Shown here piece after piece: positions 32,100 to 43,821 of a DNA stretch of 64,000 nt (position 1 is its first letter; each line of letters opens with the position of its first letter). The translations under genes and the position numbers were made by a program. Where the stretch lies: the NCBI GenBank assembly GCA_958295665.1, contig OY282559.1:132907241-132971240 (forward strand). The letters are read 5' to 3'. The notes beneath the pieces were generated by a model. It had not been told where the DNA came from. It worked only from the letters and a program-made list of their open reading frames with translations, and ran no database searches. Origin of the DNA: Tipula vernalis. Its lineage: Eukaryota > Arthropoda > Insecta > Diptera > Tipulidae.

Positions 32100-34046
32100 T
32101 TAACTCACGAGCTCTTCTTCTGTTTCAGCAACTATACTAATATCGTCAATATATACAAAGACGCCAGGTATATCCCCAAAATTTTGCAAATTAAGTTTTT
32201 GGAAATATTGTGGAGACATTGATAACCCGAATGGAAGACGATTAAATTTGTACACACCAAAAATTGTACTAAAACTACACAAGAAACTAGATTCTTTACT
32301 TAATTTAACTTGATAAAACCCTTGTTCCATATCTAATGTTGTAAACCACTTTTTCCCATCTAATTTCATCGTAAATTCTTCCAGAGAGGGAATTGGATAC
32401 TCTTCAATCACTATTACTCTATTTAATTCCTGGGGATCCAAACATATTCTTAATTTCTTATTCTTCTTTTCTATAATCACTAAATTATTTATCCATTCCA
32501 CCGGCTGATTCACTTTAGAAATAATATCTTGTGATTCTAATTTTGCTAACGCTTTCTCGAATTCCTCAGTTATCTTAATAGGGATTCTGCGTGCTGGCTT
32601 TTTTACAGGTATGGCATTTGGTTTTATCTTTATACTACATTCACCTGGCATACACCCTAATCCTGTAAATACATCCCGATTTTGTTCTATAAACTTGCCT
32701 TTACTATCCTGCTCAATAACATTTACCGTTTTTATTTTGACTAAACCTAACAACTTTGCTGTGGTCAACCCTACAATTGAACGAGCTCCCTCATTTGGTA
32801 CTATAATAAAAATTTGCATAACCACTTGTCCTTTACAATTAATGATCAAATTCACTTTACCAATTGGTTTGACCTTAAAACCACCAAAACATTCTAAAAT
32901 AATATCGGTTCTTTCTAATTGTAATTTTGACTTACGATTGATTTCTTCAAACACTTTGATTGGCAAAATATTAATGTCGGCTCCTGTATCAATTTTACAT
33001 TGTACCGAACAATCTTCTATCTCAATATATTCTATCCATTCCTTCGAATTTTTCGTTTCAATTTGTAATAAATAATATGTTTCCCTATCCATTTGCTCTT
33101 TAGAATTTTCATTTATGCCTACGTTATCACACTTTTTCTTAAAACAACACTGAGCGAAATGGCCTACTTTGTTACAATTGTGACATTTGACACTGTATGC
33201 TGGGCACTTATTCCTAGTATGACATCGATTACATTTACTACACAAATTATAACTATCTCTACGATTATTATAACTAACCTTATTATAATTTTTTTCTAAC
33301 TTATTTTTACTGTTGAAATTATTATTTCTTTGATTATAATTCTGATAATTACCACCAAATTTTTTAAAATTATTTGTACTATCATTTGAATTTTGTCTTA
33401 CTTCCATATGTGTTTGCTGCCTCTGTATTGCATCAATCTGTCTTCCATTGTTACTACTCTGTACCTCATTGGTCTGCTTTTGGTTCACTTCAAACGTTCG
33501 GCACCTATCCACTGCTTTCTCAAATGTCAGCTGATCCTTGTCTAATAATTCCGCTTGTAGCCTTTTATTTTGTACACCAAGTACAATCCGATCCCGTAAT
33601 TGATTTTGCTCGTCCATATATTCGCAACTTTTTACCAATTTTAGTATGTCTGCCAAAAACGCATCAAAAGCTTCGTTTTCATGTTGCCCTCGTTGTAAGA
33701 ATTTATATCGTTCGTATACAATATTTCTCCGCGGATTGAAATATAGCTCAAATTTTTCCAATACTTTTTCAAATATTTCCGATTCATCTTTTTCCACTTC
33801 TTCGTCACCCACTTTAACTTTAATTTTATCGAATTTCAACGTGTTGAAAATTGATATCGCTTGCTCACCACCTATATCTAGTAATATAGCTATTTTAATT
33901 TCATCATCTTCGTTATTTGATTTTGTCGCTTTTAAATGAATTTCAACTCGTTGTCGAAAAACCTTCCAACATTCTGCGGCATTTGTTCCTATAATTAGCT
34001 GCGGTGGTATACTCGATTTAAATGCACCCGCCATTTTGTTTTCCAA
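32100..34046 (-). CDS. Mag-type gag-protease-RT (N-terminal part)
   Basis: The 648-codon frame starts MENKMAGAFKSSIPP. Residues 1-200 are a capsid-like gag region. Two Cys/His knuckles follow (CSKCNRCHTRNKCPA and CHNCNKVGHFAQCC), a pair typical of the Mag clade. The protease site is DTGADINILP. RT follows with KKNKKLRICLDPQELN, TTLDMEQGFYQVKL and the catalytic YIDD in VYIDDISIV. The frame ends ETEEELVS at a stop at 32100, just past the YIDD, so the thumb is missing from this frame. Gag and pol share one frame. Its product would package RNA and begin reverse transcription. Confidence 0.9.
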   Translation of the reverse strand: MENKMAGAFKSSIPPQLIIGTNAAECWKVFRQRVEIHLKATKSNNEDDEIKIAILLDIGGEQAISIFNTLKFDKIKVKVGDEEVEKDESEIFEKVLEKFELYFNPRRNIVYERYKFLQRGQHENEAFDAFLADILKLVKSCEYMDEQNQLRDRIVLGVQNKRLQAELLDKDQLTFEKAVDRCRTFEVNQKQTNEVQSSNNGRQIDAIQRQQTHMEVRQNSNDSTNNFKKFGGNYQNYNQRNNNFNSKNKLEKNYNKVSYNNRRDSYNLCSKCNRCHTRNKCPAYSVKCHNCNKVGHFAQCCFKKKCDNVGINENSKEQMDRETYYLLQIETKNSKEWIEYIEIEDCSVQCKIDTGADINILPIKVFEEINRKSKLQLERTDIILECFGGFKVKPIGKVNLIINCKGQVVMQIFIIVPNEGARSIVGLTTAKLLGLVKIKTVNVIEQDSKGKFIEQNRDVFTGLGCMPGECSIKIKPNAIPVKKPARRIPIKITEEFEKALAKLESQDIISKVNQPVEWINNLVIIEKKNKKLRICLDPQELNRVIVIEEYPIPSLEEFTMKLDGKKWFTTLDMEQGFYQVKLSKESSFLCSFSTIFGVYKFNRLPFGLSMSPQYFQKLNLQNFGDIPGVFVYIDDISIVAETEEELVS

Positions 34047-34194
34047 TATGTCTGAATACCTCTTTTTTGTACACGTGTACTCTCACTTTTTTTTTTTTTT
34101 TTTTTTTACACCGAAATTTTATTTTAGTATTTCTAATTTTATTTTTCTTAGTCTTTTTATTTTATAATTATTTTTTTTTCCATAGGCTGCGCCA

Positions 34195-34406
34195 TGTTAT
34201 ATCTTCCTTTATTGCGTCTTCTGTTTCTTTTAATTAAACACGTTTTTATTTACTTTTTATTTATTTAGCAATTAGCTCTTTATTCATTCGCTTTTACTTG
34301 TCGACTGTCACTGCCATGTAATGTGCATATATATTTTTATATGTCCTAAAGACCTATCTTTATTAATTCAACCCTACCACCAGTATAGATCATTCATTAT
34401 ATAACA
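34195..34406 (-). repeat. 5' LTR of the Mag-type element
   Basis: Identical to 29699-29910 by eye and flanked outside by GTTCA. The leader 34047-34194 between this LTR and the gag start contains a long T run (A run on the coding strand). Confidence 0.93.
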
Positions 34407-34411
34407 GTTCA

Positions 34412-35680
34412 CAAATAATAAAATAGAAACTGGAAGGTTAAAGTTAAAATTTGAAATTTTTGGAAACATTTGGGATACCCAAATTTCAAAATTACATTAT
34501 TCCCGTTAATTCAGTTTGTTTCAGCGATAGAGACACTATAAATTATTCACCAGTAAGCCAGTCTACTGGACGGCACTGCTTCGATCAAACTAAGGAATTA
34601 TGTCTTATTCTTGAAATTATGCGAACCAATAGATTCATATGCATCCTCTCAGTAAAATAATAGGCATAGTTGTTTTGGTACAAATACATTGAAGTCGACA
34701 ATGTTGGCATAGAAGTTTGCACAATACATGAAAAATTAAATTCTCAGCATAAAAGAAAAATTTTTATAATAAGTTTGATTTCTGATCTAACCTAAATTTT
34801 CTGGCAAGATAAAAACAAAAAAAAAATTAAAATCGTTTATTACCTCGGATATTTCTTTCAAATTTCAAAAATATTTGTAACCAACCTTGATGAATTGTTT
34901 GAAATACAGTTGGTATGTGTTTACTGTTTGAAATGTAGCTTGAGACAAAAAAAGAAAGCATTGTTTAATCTGCTTCTGGTATTAAATGTAGTAAATTTGA
35001 TCATGAACTTCTTTACAAAATGAAAGTTGTAGTACGATGATATATTGTTCACGCATGATACACGCATCATCTTTCAAACATTGTTGTGCAGTTGGAAATT
35101 TAGTGTGACCAAATGTTTCGTTTTCAATTTGGCTACTACCCATTTTTAGATTATGTCACAAAGTTCCGGTAGCCTGAAAATTTCTAATTTCATTAGCTAC
35201 GTAGTTTGATACTTGTGTTGTGATAGGGTGCATTAAAAAATTTAGCACAGTAACTACTATCTACATTTCGACCAACTACGCAAATAAAACCTTCCACTTT
35301 TTCCGTTTGCATTAATTAATTTAATTACTAAATTAATTATTATAAAACTTCTATGCAATTCTGTAACAATCTAATTCAATTTTTCTGTCTACAATTCCAT
35401 GCGCATTGGGTATAATCAAAATATTAAATAATTCGCCTAAATGTCATCTAAATTAGACAACTCATTTTTTTTTATTGTAGGTTGTAACATACAGTTGTTC
35501 TTATAAGTGGCATTAAATAAGATGGCGGTACACGATGCTGCATTTAATTGGATTATATATTTTCGTACTAAATTAAAACGATAAATTTAAAGTTTGTTAA
35601 TTAAATTCTTTTTAATGCAAGTTAACCAATAAATCCAAAAGTTATTTCTCCGTTTTTTGTTTGTTTTTATACTTCAAGTC
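34412..35680. other. Intergenic DNA without recognised features
   Basis: The stretch is AT-rich and I see no conserved block. The frame 34451-34660 is short and unrecognised. Confidence 0.3.
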
Positions 35681-35689
35681 TCATAGTTG

Positions 35690-36098
35690 TGTCGCGTCAT
35701 TTGGCATGACTAAAGTCACGTCACATCAATTTTTCCATTCTGTTAGTCGTTTGTTACATCTACACCCCTATTCCCTTAGTCGTGTCACTTGTCACTTGTA
35801 CCGACAATCAAATTTTGATATTCTCTTAGTCGATCGATGCGACAATTGTCGTTTGAAGTGACAGATATAGTTTTACGTCGCATTCTGTTTTATTATCACC
35901 GATCGACTAAGAGAATACCAATTTAAAGTTGAAGTGACACGACAATTGTCACGTCGAATGAAGTGACACAACCAAGGGTATAGGGGTACTAAAGTCATTT
36001 TAAACGACACTTCATGTGTATAAAGTGACTTGAGGCGCAGCAAACGACTAAAAAATGAAAATATTCATGTGACATGACTGTAGTCATGAAACATGACA
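35690..36098. mobile_element. Large imperfect inverted repeat with GTCGTGTCACTT words
   Basis: The left arm runs CATGACTAAAGTCACGTCAC, then AGTCGTTTG, then ACCCCTATTCCCTTAGTCGT, then TATTCTCTTAGTCGATCG. The right arm carries these same blocks inverted in mirror order, ending near GTCATGAAACATGAC. The arms are up to about 190 bases around a short AT-rich centre. Within the arms, GTCGTGTCAC and GTGACACGAC words recur. This looks like a foldback or MITE family with internal short repeats. It encodes nothing. Confidence 0.65.
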
Positions 36099-36099
36099 T

Positions 36100-37480
36100 G
36101 AAACGGCTATAATAATTGGGGTGGAAAAGAATTTAATTTTAAAATGTTGTTAATTAAGTAATTTGTACACTTTTTAAATGTGTTGTTGCTTAAATAATTA
36201 ATAATGTTGTGAAAACCGATTTTATTTCTAATTTGCCCAATACATATTGCTAGTTTCAGTCGTTTCACTTGGTTCGCCTTCAAGAATATCAATTTGCAAG
36301 TGTCGCGACGCGACTACAGTCTTGTCACTTATAATGACACGACCATGGAAATTGGCGTGTTATTTTATCCAGTCCGTGCCAAAAAGTATGTGTATTAGGC
36401 TAATTGTGCTTAAGCGTTTTAGAACAATTGAAAAAATATAGAAATTCCATACATTCGTTGTTATGTATATTAAATACTTATAACCTCTTTACCATTTATC
36501 ATAAACCACCACAAATAGCAAACGAATTTAATACCAAAGCAACAAAAAAAATGCCACCCATTTTATTTTTCTTCAGAAAATCTGGTTCAAAACAAAATGT
36601 ATAGGTAAGTCAATTACGAAGACTATATGAAACAAAATTTAATTATAATCCAATAAATGTAAAAGAAATTAAATTTAAATTAATTTTAAATAATTTATAT
36701 AAAATCTAATTTGGTGCTAATTAAAATACAATGTTAAAATACCTAAATATAACAATTGAAAATGAACCGCAAAAATTTAACAAAATAAAAAAAAAATACA
36801 AATTAAATAAATTAATTAAATTATAAATATAATTAATGTAAAAATTAAAACAAAAAAAATGATATAATTAAGAAATTCTAGGCTATAATTATAAAATTAA
36901 CGAAATTTTTGTGATCTGCAGCAATTTTAATGTACTCTTGGTGTTTTTTAATATCTCTATAAATTTTCTAAATAGCTTCCATCCCGTCGCGATCCAGTGG
37001 TATTAAGTGAAATGAGATTTTATGTGTTAAACAAACGAAATTAATGATTCCCGAGCACCTGGAGTACTTTGAACACGTTGATCGTTAAAATGTTATTATT
37101 AATATGAATGAGAGTACTAACGAAATAAATAATTTTTCCATGTTGAAATTTGATGAGTTTTATTGCATTCAAAAAGAGACGGAGAGAGAAAGAGAGACGT
37201 ATTTTTATAAGGTAAGTATTGCATTTGGATATTTTAAAGCAGTGGTGCCCAAGCCAAATGACTATTCACGACCAAAGTTTTTGAGATGCTACCACTATAA
37301 CTTCAACAGCCCTAAACTCATTAACATCCTATAACGGATTTTTTATTTCGAATTTATTTGAGAATTTTAAGAATGATGATATGAGTAAGTATAAATATTG
37401 TTGTTGTCATCGATTTAACATCGTTATAATTGTTTTTATATTTTTGATTACGTAAAACGTAGAAATATATTGTAAGTAAA
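36100..37480. other. AT-rich intergenic DNA
   Basis: 36600-36900 is very A-rich. No repeat boundary was found, and the short frames have no recognised motif. Confidence 0.3.
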
Positions 37481-37484
37481 ACAA

Positions 37485-37560
37485 GAAGTGTGGTGGTAGA
37501 AGTAGTAGCATGAAATGCTTTAGAACGGAAGGTACCGAGTTCGATCCTATGTAATGTATG
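37485..37560 (+). other. tRNA-like module
   Basis: TGGTGGTAGAAGTAGTAGC resembles a tRNA D-arm and A box. About 40 bases later GAGTTCGATCC matches the B box and T-loop consensus. No acceptor stem can be drawn with confidence, so it is not called as a tRNA gene. It is the first of a series of such modules up to 40.7 kb. Confidence 0.4.
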
Positions 37561-37795
37561 TCATGAAAAATTAAAAACGATGTAGAAATGTAATTTTTGA
37601 TATTTGTAAGATACAAATTATTTCAATACGTTGAACGGTCAAATTACTGAATTGGCGACATTGCGAATCAAAAAAAAACGCGAAAAAAAATTTTTGGGAA
37701 ATTTTAATGCAATTATAAGTGATCATTTTAAAAAAAACCCGCACTAGTTTTTAAAATCGAACTTCAGACATTTTGCACAAAACTAGAACACACGC

Positions 37796-39580
37796 CCACT
37801 TTTGAGCTAAACCAAATATGCGTAAGCACTTTTAGCAGAAACACTCTGTACTAAATGTAGTACGCATGCTCTAATAGAGATGTCACTATATCCATATTTC
37901 AGATTTTGCTCTGTACGATTGCATAAAATAAACAAATTTATGTTCATTTGTATATGATGTGATAGCTGATGCAGTAAGGTGAAGGATCGAAGTGATCAAG
38001 GTTACGAAGTTCGATTCCACGCAGCAACTCAAACATTTGTTTTTAGATGAAAAATTTTGAATTGGAGTTAATCCGAGAAGATTAATCGGGGATCGAGATC
38101 ACTACAAAAAAAAATTTGGTAAAATTCGTGGAAATAAAAAAAAATCAAATTTTTGCTTAAAAAAAACAAATTAAGTCGGAAGTTTGAAGAATCAAACTCC
38201 AAACCTTTCGCACACCACTCCTTCATCTTACCACCCAACCACTATCTCTATATACTACTCAGTTTTTTGTTTAAATACTGATAAATTCGGACTTTTCGAA
38301 AAATCGCATACAAATTTTTGTTATTTTACCAGGCGAACAGAATTTAAAAAACAACATAATTGTCAGCAACGTGACATTATTTTGTATCAAAGCGTGCCAC
38401 TTCAAGTTATGTGACACTTGAACATACAAAATAAAGTCATATTGCAGACAATTCTACCTTCTTGTAATTTCTGTTCGCCTGTTAAAATGACAAATTTTTT
38501 TTGCGATTTTTGATGAAAAAAACAAAAAAATTTTTTTTAATTTCTGCTCACCTGATAAATAAAAATTACTTTTTTTAATTAAAAAGGCAATCATAACTCA
38601 ATAGCAACCACCCAAATAGAAAATTTGGAGATTATTATTACAAAAAAAAATTCCTTCAGGTGCGGGGATCGAACTCGAGACCTCTATGGTTTTAAGCTGC
38701 TCTCTTATGGTAAGAGTTCGATCCTCGCGGCTGAAGGATTTCTTTTTTGTAATAAAAAGCTCCAAACTTTCTATTTTGATGATTGCTAGAGTTATGATTG
38801 TCTTTTTAATTAAAAAAAGTTAATTTTTATTTTCCAGGTGAGCAGAAATTTAAAATTTTTTATTTTTTTTTTCATCAAAAATCGCAAAAAAATTTTGTCA
38901 TTTTAACAGGTGAACAGAAATTACAAGAAGGTAGAATTGTCAGCAATATGACTTTATTTTGTATGTTCAAGTGTCACATAACTTGAAGTGGCACGCTTTG
39001 ATACAAAATAATGTCACGTTGCTGACAATTATGTTGCTTTTTAAATTCTGTTCGCCTGGTAAAATAACAAAAATTTGTATGCGATTTTTCGCCAAGTCCG
39101 AATTTATTATCAGTATTTAAACAAAAAACTGAGTAGAAAATATATAGAGATGAGTGGTTGGGTGGTAAGATGAAGGAGTGGTGTGCGAAAGGTTTGAAGT
39201 TCGATTATAATTTTTTTTTTTAAGCAAAAATTTGATTTTTTTTTTTATTTCCACGAATTTTACCAAATTTTTTTTTGTAGCGATTTCTCGATCCCGGTTA
39301 ATCTTCTCGGATTATCCCCAATTCAAAATTGTTCATCTAAAAACCAATTTTTTCGTTGGCTTTTGCTAAGATTCGAACTCCAGACCTTCTTCACTCCATT
39401 CCATCACCTTACTACCTCGGCTATCTCATCATATACATTTGTTTGTTTTATGCAATCAAAACAAATGTGTCTATAATATGTCGATATGGTGACATCTCTG
39501 TTAGGGCATATGTACTACATTTACTACACAGTGTTTCTGCTAAGTGCTGAATTATTTGGTTTTGCTTGTGTTTTACATTT
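37796..39580. repeat. Giant imperfect palindrome containing tRNA-like modules
   Basis: The sequence from about 37800 (AGCAGAAACACTCTGTACTA, GTAGTACGCATGC) is repeated inverted ending near 39580, with arms of about 880 bases and the centre near 38695. Shared blocks in mirror order include GCCACTTCAAGTTATGTGAC, TTCTGTTCGCCTG and AATCATAACTC. Each arm carries modules with a B-box-like GTTCGA(T/A)C(C) word: 37958-38022 and 39155-39212 on +, 38187-38252 and 39370-39430 on -. The centre carries one module on each strand (GGGATCGAACTCGAGACC and GAGTTCGATCCTCGC). It is non-coding. Confidence 0.8.
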
Positions 39581-39604
39581 GTAAAGTCTGAGGCTCGATT
39601 ATTA

Positions 39605-40100
39605 ACGCCCTCTTTTATGCTAAACCAAAAATGTTAGCACTTTTAGCAGAAACACTCTGTACTAAATGTAGTACGTATGCCCTAACAGAGATGTCACCAT
39701 ATCCATATTAAAAACCAATTTGTTTTGCTCTGCACTATATTGCATAAAACAATCAAATTTATTTTATGTTGTATATGATGTGGTAACTGATGTAGTAAGG
39801 TGATGGAGTGGAGTGATGGAGGTCCGGATTTCGATTCCAAGCAGCAACTCGCGCGCAAACATTTGTTTTTAGATGAAAAATATTTGAATTGGGGATAATC
39901 CGAGACGATCCTTGATCCGCGGGTCGCCACAAAAAAAATTGGTCAAATTCGAATAAATTCCTAGAAATACAGAAATTATCAAATTTTTGCTTAAAAAAAC
40001 ATCGGATGTTTGTAGAATCGAACCCTGGACCTTTTGCTCATCACTCCATCATCTTCCCAACTATCTATTCGTCTCTTTATATTTAGACCTCAATTTTTCG
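39605..40100 (+). repeat. Third, directly oriented copy of the palindrome arm
   Basis: It repeats the left arm in the same order: AGCAGAAACACTCTGTACTA, GTAGTACGTATGCCC, the + module (about 39780-39850, GATTTCGATTCC), and the - module (about 40015-40080, AATCGAACCCTGGACC). It then diverges before the palindrome centre. It is degenerate relative to the left arm. Confidence 0.7.
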
Positions 40101-40324
40101 TTTAAATATCGGTACAATCGTATGCTGACAAAATAATAACTCGCATGTAAAATTTATCAAACTAGGAAACCGTTGAAATCGATTTGCAAAGGCAGGTAAA
40201 TTACGATGTTTGACGCAAACGAGGCTTCAAAATTTTACTCACTAGATAATTTTTACACTCAAACAGAATATTGCTTTTTGTAATTTCTCAAACATATTTT
40301 GTCGGTAAAAATATAAAAAGTTAT

Positions 40325-40392
40325 AATCTAGAATCGAACTGGAGACCCTCTGCGCTCTAGTCAACCGCGCTAACAACTGAACCACCACATAT
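40325..40392 (-). other. tRNA-like module with good A and B boxes
   Basis: On the - strand TGGTTCAGTTGTTAGCGCGG fits the tRNA A-box region. GTCTCCAGTTCGATTCTAGA fits a T-arm with four of five stem pairs and the TTCGA loop. A convincing acceptor stem and anticodon stem are lacking, so it is a tRNA-derived sequence or degraded tRNA rather than a clear tRNA gene. Confidence 0.45.
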
Positions 40393-40639
40393 TTAACAAG
40401 CTGTATGAACTTTGTTTTATTTGATCATGATACGCAAAATACTTGCCTTTAACGTTAATTAGAATGCAAATAAATTTTTCACTTTTTTATATTAGATATT
40501 TTTATATCAAATATTTTGTTGCAAAAGCCAATTGTTGCCATGTATTGGCACTACCATTTCTTTTCGATACAGTATTAAATTCTCATCCTTTACGCATTGT
40601 AAATTATAAAATTACAAAAAAAATAATTTATTTGTCTTT

Positions 40640-40700
40640 TTGTAGAATCGAACTCGAGACACACTGCGCTGTAACCCATCACGTTGTCACTACAGCCATT
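40640..40700 (-). other. tRNA-like module cut by a LINE insertion
   Basis: On the - strand the module reads CTCGAGTTCGATTCTAC at its T-arm side, and the rest is interrupted at the 16-base target site of the Jockey-type LINE (40685-40700). The other side resumes at 55638. The LINE therefore inserted into a member of the tRNA-like series. Confidence 0.45.
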
Positions 40701-41148
40701 TTTTTTTTTTTTTTTTTTTTTTTAAATATGATTCTTTATTTAAGCTATTATTAAGTTTGCAATAAGATAAGGAAAGAATATTACAAAAAAACTTATGATC
40801 AATAATCTTATTGCTTACTACTGTCCCAATAAGGAGCTCAAGTAATTTCATTTAAATTATAATTAAACCATTTGCCAATATTGTTAAAAGTTATCTAAAC
40901 TTATTCATTATAATTTTGTAGGCATAAAAATAGCCGTAAAACATGCCATTTATCTATTACATTTGAATTTAACTACTTAAAACTAAACTAAACTACACAT
41001 ATACTAACAAAAATTAAAAATTTAGAACTATGATTTGTGTAATGATTGCATTTAATTCCTTTGCAACCACCAATATTTCTCTTTCTGCGCATTGTATTTC
41101 TCGTTATCCATTTTGACAAATTCTGAACTAAACCTAAGATGGTTAGAA

Positions 41149-42989
41149 TTACAGTTCAAGAATTTCGTTGGGTTGAATCCCTTTTTCGTTTGGTAGTCTT
41201 CGTATATGGTAAATTATAGGTAACTGGCATTCATCCTGTATGTAGCCTTTCTTATCCAAGTAAATAAATGCTTCCGGTCCTGGAATATTGTTTGGTTTCG
41301 TGCTGTTCTCCATTATTCTATCGTCTGTGTAATAGGGACCAAATGTTAGCGAATTTTCGCAAAATGTTGTTGTTCTATTTATATGGTTCCTTATTAGCTT
41401 AATCATATGAATATCTATTCGATCCGTTTTGAAGTTCCTGTATTGAGCCCGGTTTGAGATATAGTGGCGAAACTCCGTTTCAGCTTTTCGATAACGACCT
41501 GTACAGAGTCTAATGCATTTTCTCTCGAAGAGGCGGATGCGTTCCATATAGCTGCCATTGCAGTTAAACCATATTGGGCATCCGTATGTTAATATCGGCC
41601 TTATCAAGGATTGATAGCAAATTCTTTTAACTTCTGGACTCAAGAATCTGGAATAGAAAATTGATTTATTTAGAAAGACAGCGTTTCTTGCTTTGATTAA
41701 TTGCTTGTTTATATGGTCCCAAGTATTTCACTGACGGTTTTTGTTCGATGCTAATGTTATTAATTTTTATTTTCAGATTATTTCGGTTTCTTCTTGTATC
41801 ATTATTAGCCAGCTGATATGGTCTTCTAAACAGGATTGATTCGCATTTCGATTCATTTACCTTGATTCTCCATGTGTGTAGAAAACTCGTGGTAAAATTA
41901 GTAGCTATTTGGAGATTTTCTTGTATGCTGCTGATTTTTCTTTCGGAACAGAATATTACTATATCATCAGCATAGGCGATGGTATGGATGTTGTTATTGT
42001 TGATTTTCTCATTAGATATTAAATCATTTGTATAGAGATTAAACAGGATTGGAGCGGTTATGGAACCTTGTTGTAATCCGTTGTACACATTGAAAATTCT
42101 TGTTGACACTTTGCTTCCGTTGGTGGTAGTGAATGTTCTGTTATATAGCATGTCTAATAATATGTGTAATATGTCAGTATCGAATTGCATTTTACTCAAT
42201 TTAAATATTAATCCATCCAGCCAAACCGATTCGAAAGCTCTCTCCATATCAATAAAAACTGCTCCAGTACAAATTTTTTGGTTTAAATTCTGACATATAT
42301 GCGATGTTAGGTTGGCAATACCATGTACTGTTGTGTGGTTGTGCCTAAATCCAAACTGATTATCTGGTAATAGGTTGTTGTCCAGTGTATGTTTATGGAT
42401 TTTATTATAGATTATTATTTCATACATTTTGCCCAAATTTGACAATAGGCTAATCGGTCTATAGTTTAATGGATTGGCTGCATTCTTATCTTTTTTTCGG
42501 ATTGGGAAGATTCTGGCCTGTTTCCAGCATTTCGGGAAAGTTCTGTTGTTTAGCAGATTATTAAACATTGTGCAAATTTCTGCTATTATTGGCTCTGGCA
42601 AATGTTTTAATACAATGCTAGGGATCTTGTCTACACCATACGATTTTTTATTGTTTGAGCAGGCCAGCATCGTTTTTACTTCTTCTAAGGATATGAAATA
42701 ATTCTGATCTGTGGTTTGTTGCTCGTTCGCTCGATTCGAGACGGAGAATGTGCATTTCGTGATGTTATTTGATATTTCATGTGAATGTTGCTGTTTAATG
42801 CTTCGAGCTTTTTGTGTGATAATTGATTCGTGAGGTTTCTTGCCTAACAAAGGATTAGCGTGTGTTTGTTTTTCAACGTAGTGTCCTATGATATTCAGGT
42901 TATCTTTTACGTTGAAGACATTATATTTCGTTCCAGATTTCGGTATTTTATTCCAATCAATATTTAAATCTGTTATGGTTTGTGCCTCC
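41149..42989 (-). pseudogene. Jockey-type LINE ORF2, reverse transcriptase part
   Basis: It continues ORF2 on the far side of the BEL insertion. The RT blocks are SYGVDKIPSIVLKHLP, LNYRPISLLSNLGKMYE, FGFRHNHTTVHGI, VFIDMERAFESVW, GLQQGSITAPILFNLYTNDL and the catalytic YADDIVIF. After VKYLG a frameshift with a small deletion ends the first frame at 41666. The rest (41149-41643) is SPEVKRICYQSLIRPILTYG and the C-terminal domain, ending LPNEKGIQPNEILEL. There is no RNase H domain, as expected for Jockey. Confidence 0.88.
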
Positions 42990-43311
42990 TGTTAAAGTTT
43001 AACAAATTTAAAAAAAAAAAAAAACTTCACATTGAAATTATCTTATGTTTGCTATATAGTTTACTAAGTATATCGACGCTATATTTTGTGTTACCCTATA
43101 TTAGTATAGAGAGAAGAGAGAGACAAATACGGTTTTTTTTTTGTTTTTTACTTTTTGGGTAAAGTTGTCGAAAACACGACAAAATTATTGAGATTTTTAT
43201 TGTACTTACTGGAGTGTGGTTATTTGTTAATCGTATTAAAATAAAATATAAAAGTTAATACAGTCCATTGTTTTATTTCAATATATATTTATTTTGGAAA
43301 AAGATTCAACA
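42990..43311 (+). repeat. 5' LTR of the BEL element
   Basis: 322 bases, TGTTAAAG to GATTCAACA, identical by eye to 52266-52587, including a 15-base A run. Confidence 0.93.
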
Positions 43312-43821
43312 TTTTTTGGTCCTTCGAGCCGGATATTTATTAATTAAAACATAACTTCGGTAAATTATAGCAATTAAAATAACTGTGCAGTTTCTTCGAC
43401 TGATTGAAATCTTCCAACTGCACATTTCTTCGATACCGTTATAACGGTTAAAGTACATTGTATTTCGTCGATAATTTCAATGAATAATTCCAATTGTTAT
43501 TAAAATTACAATATTTATTTGCTGGGTAAAGTATAATAAATTGTGGAAAAAATCAGCATTTTTAGCTACAATAAGCAGTATACCATAAAACAAACATAAT
43601 CGAGGAAGAAATTACTCAACACCGTTCATTTGGTTACAAGTTTCAACACGTTTATACAGGAGATAACGGGACAATCATCGATTAATTTAGAATAAGGTAT
43701 TAGTTTAAGTTATATTAGTTTTAGTCTGTTCTTAAACATACATATATTTTAGTTGTTAATTTATATAACGTAATTTTGTTCAGTAATTTAATACCAGTAA
43801 TTCGAAAAATCGGTTGTCGGC
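43312..43821 (+). promoter_or_regulatory. BEL leader with tRNA-Tyr-type primer binding site
   Basis: The primer site TGGTCCTTCGAGCCGGA begins at about 43317, five bases after the LTR. The rest of the 510-base leader up to the ATG at 43822 has no open frame of note. Confidence 0.75.

Larger units (their letters stand above)
29699..34406 (-). mobile_element. Full-length Ty3/gypsy retrotransposon, Mag type
   Basis: Two LTRs of 212 bases (29699-29910 and 34195-34406) appear identical by eye and have TG...CA ends. GTTCA flanks both sides as a 5-base target duplication. On the - strand the polypurine tract AAAAAGGGGAGG abuts the 3' LTR, and TGGCGCAGCCTATG follows the 5' LTR as the likely primer site. 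Coding is on the - strand. Identical LTRs indicate recent insertion, but the pol region is broken near 32100. Confidence 0.93.

Noticed and set aside
37485..40700. Functional tRNA genes
   Set aside because: B boxes are good, but no acceptor stem or full cloverleaf can be drawn by eye; called tRNA-like only.
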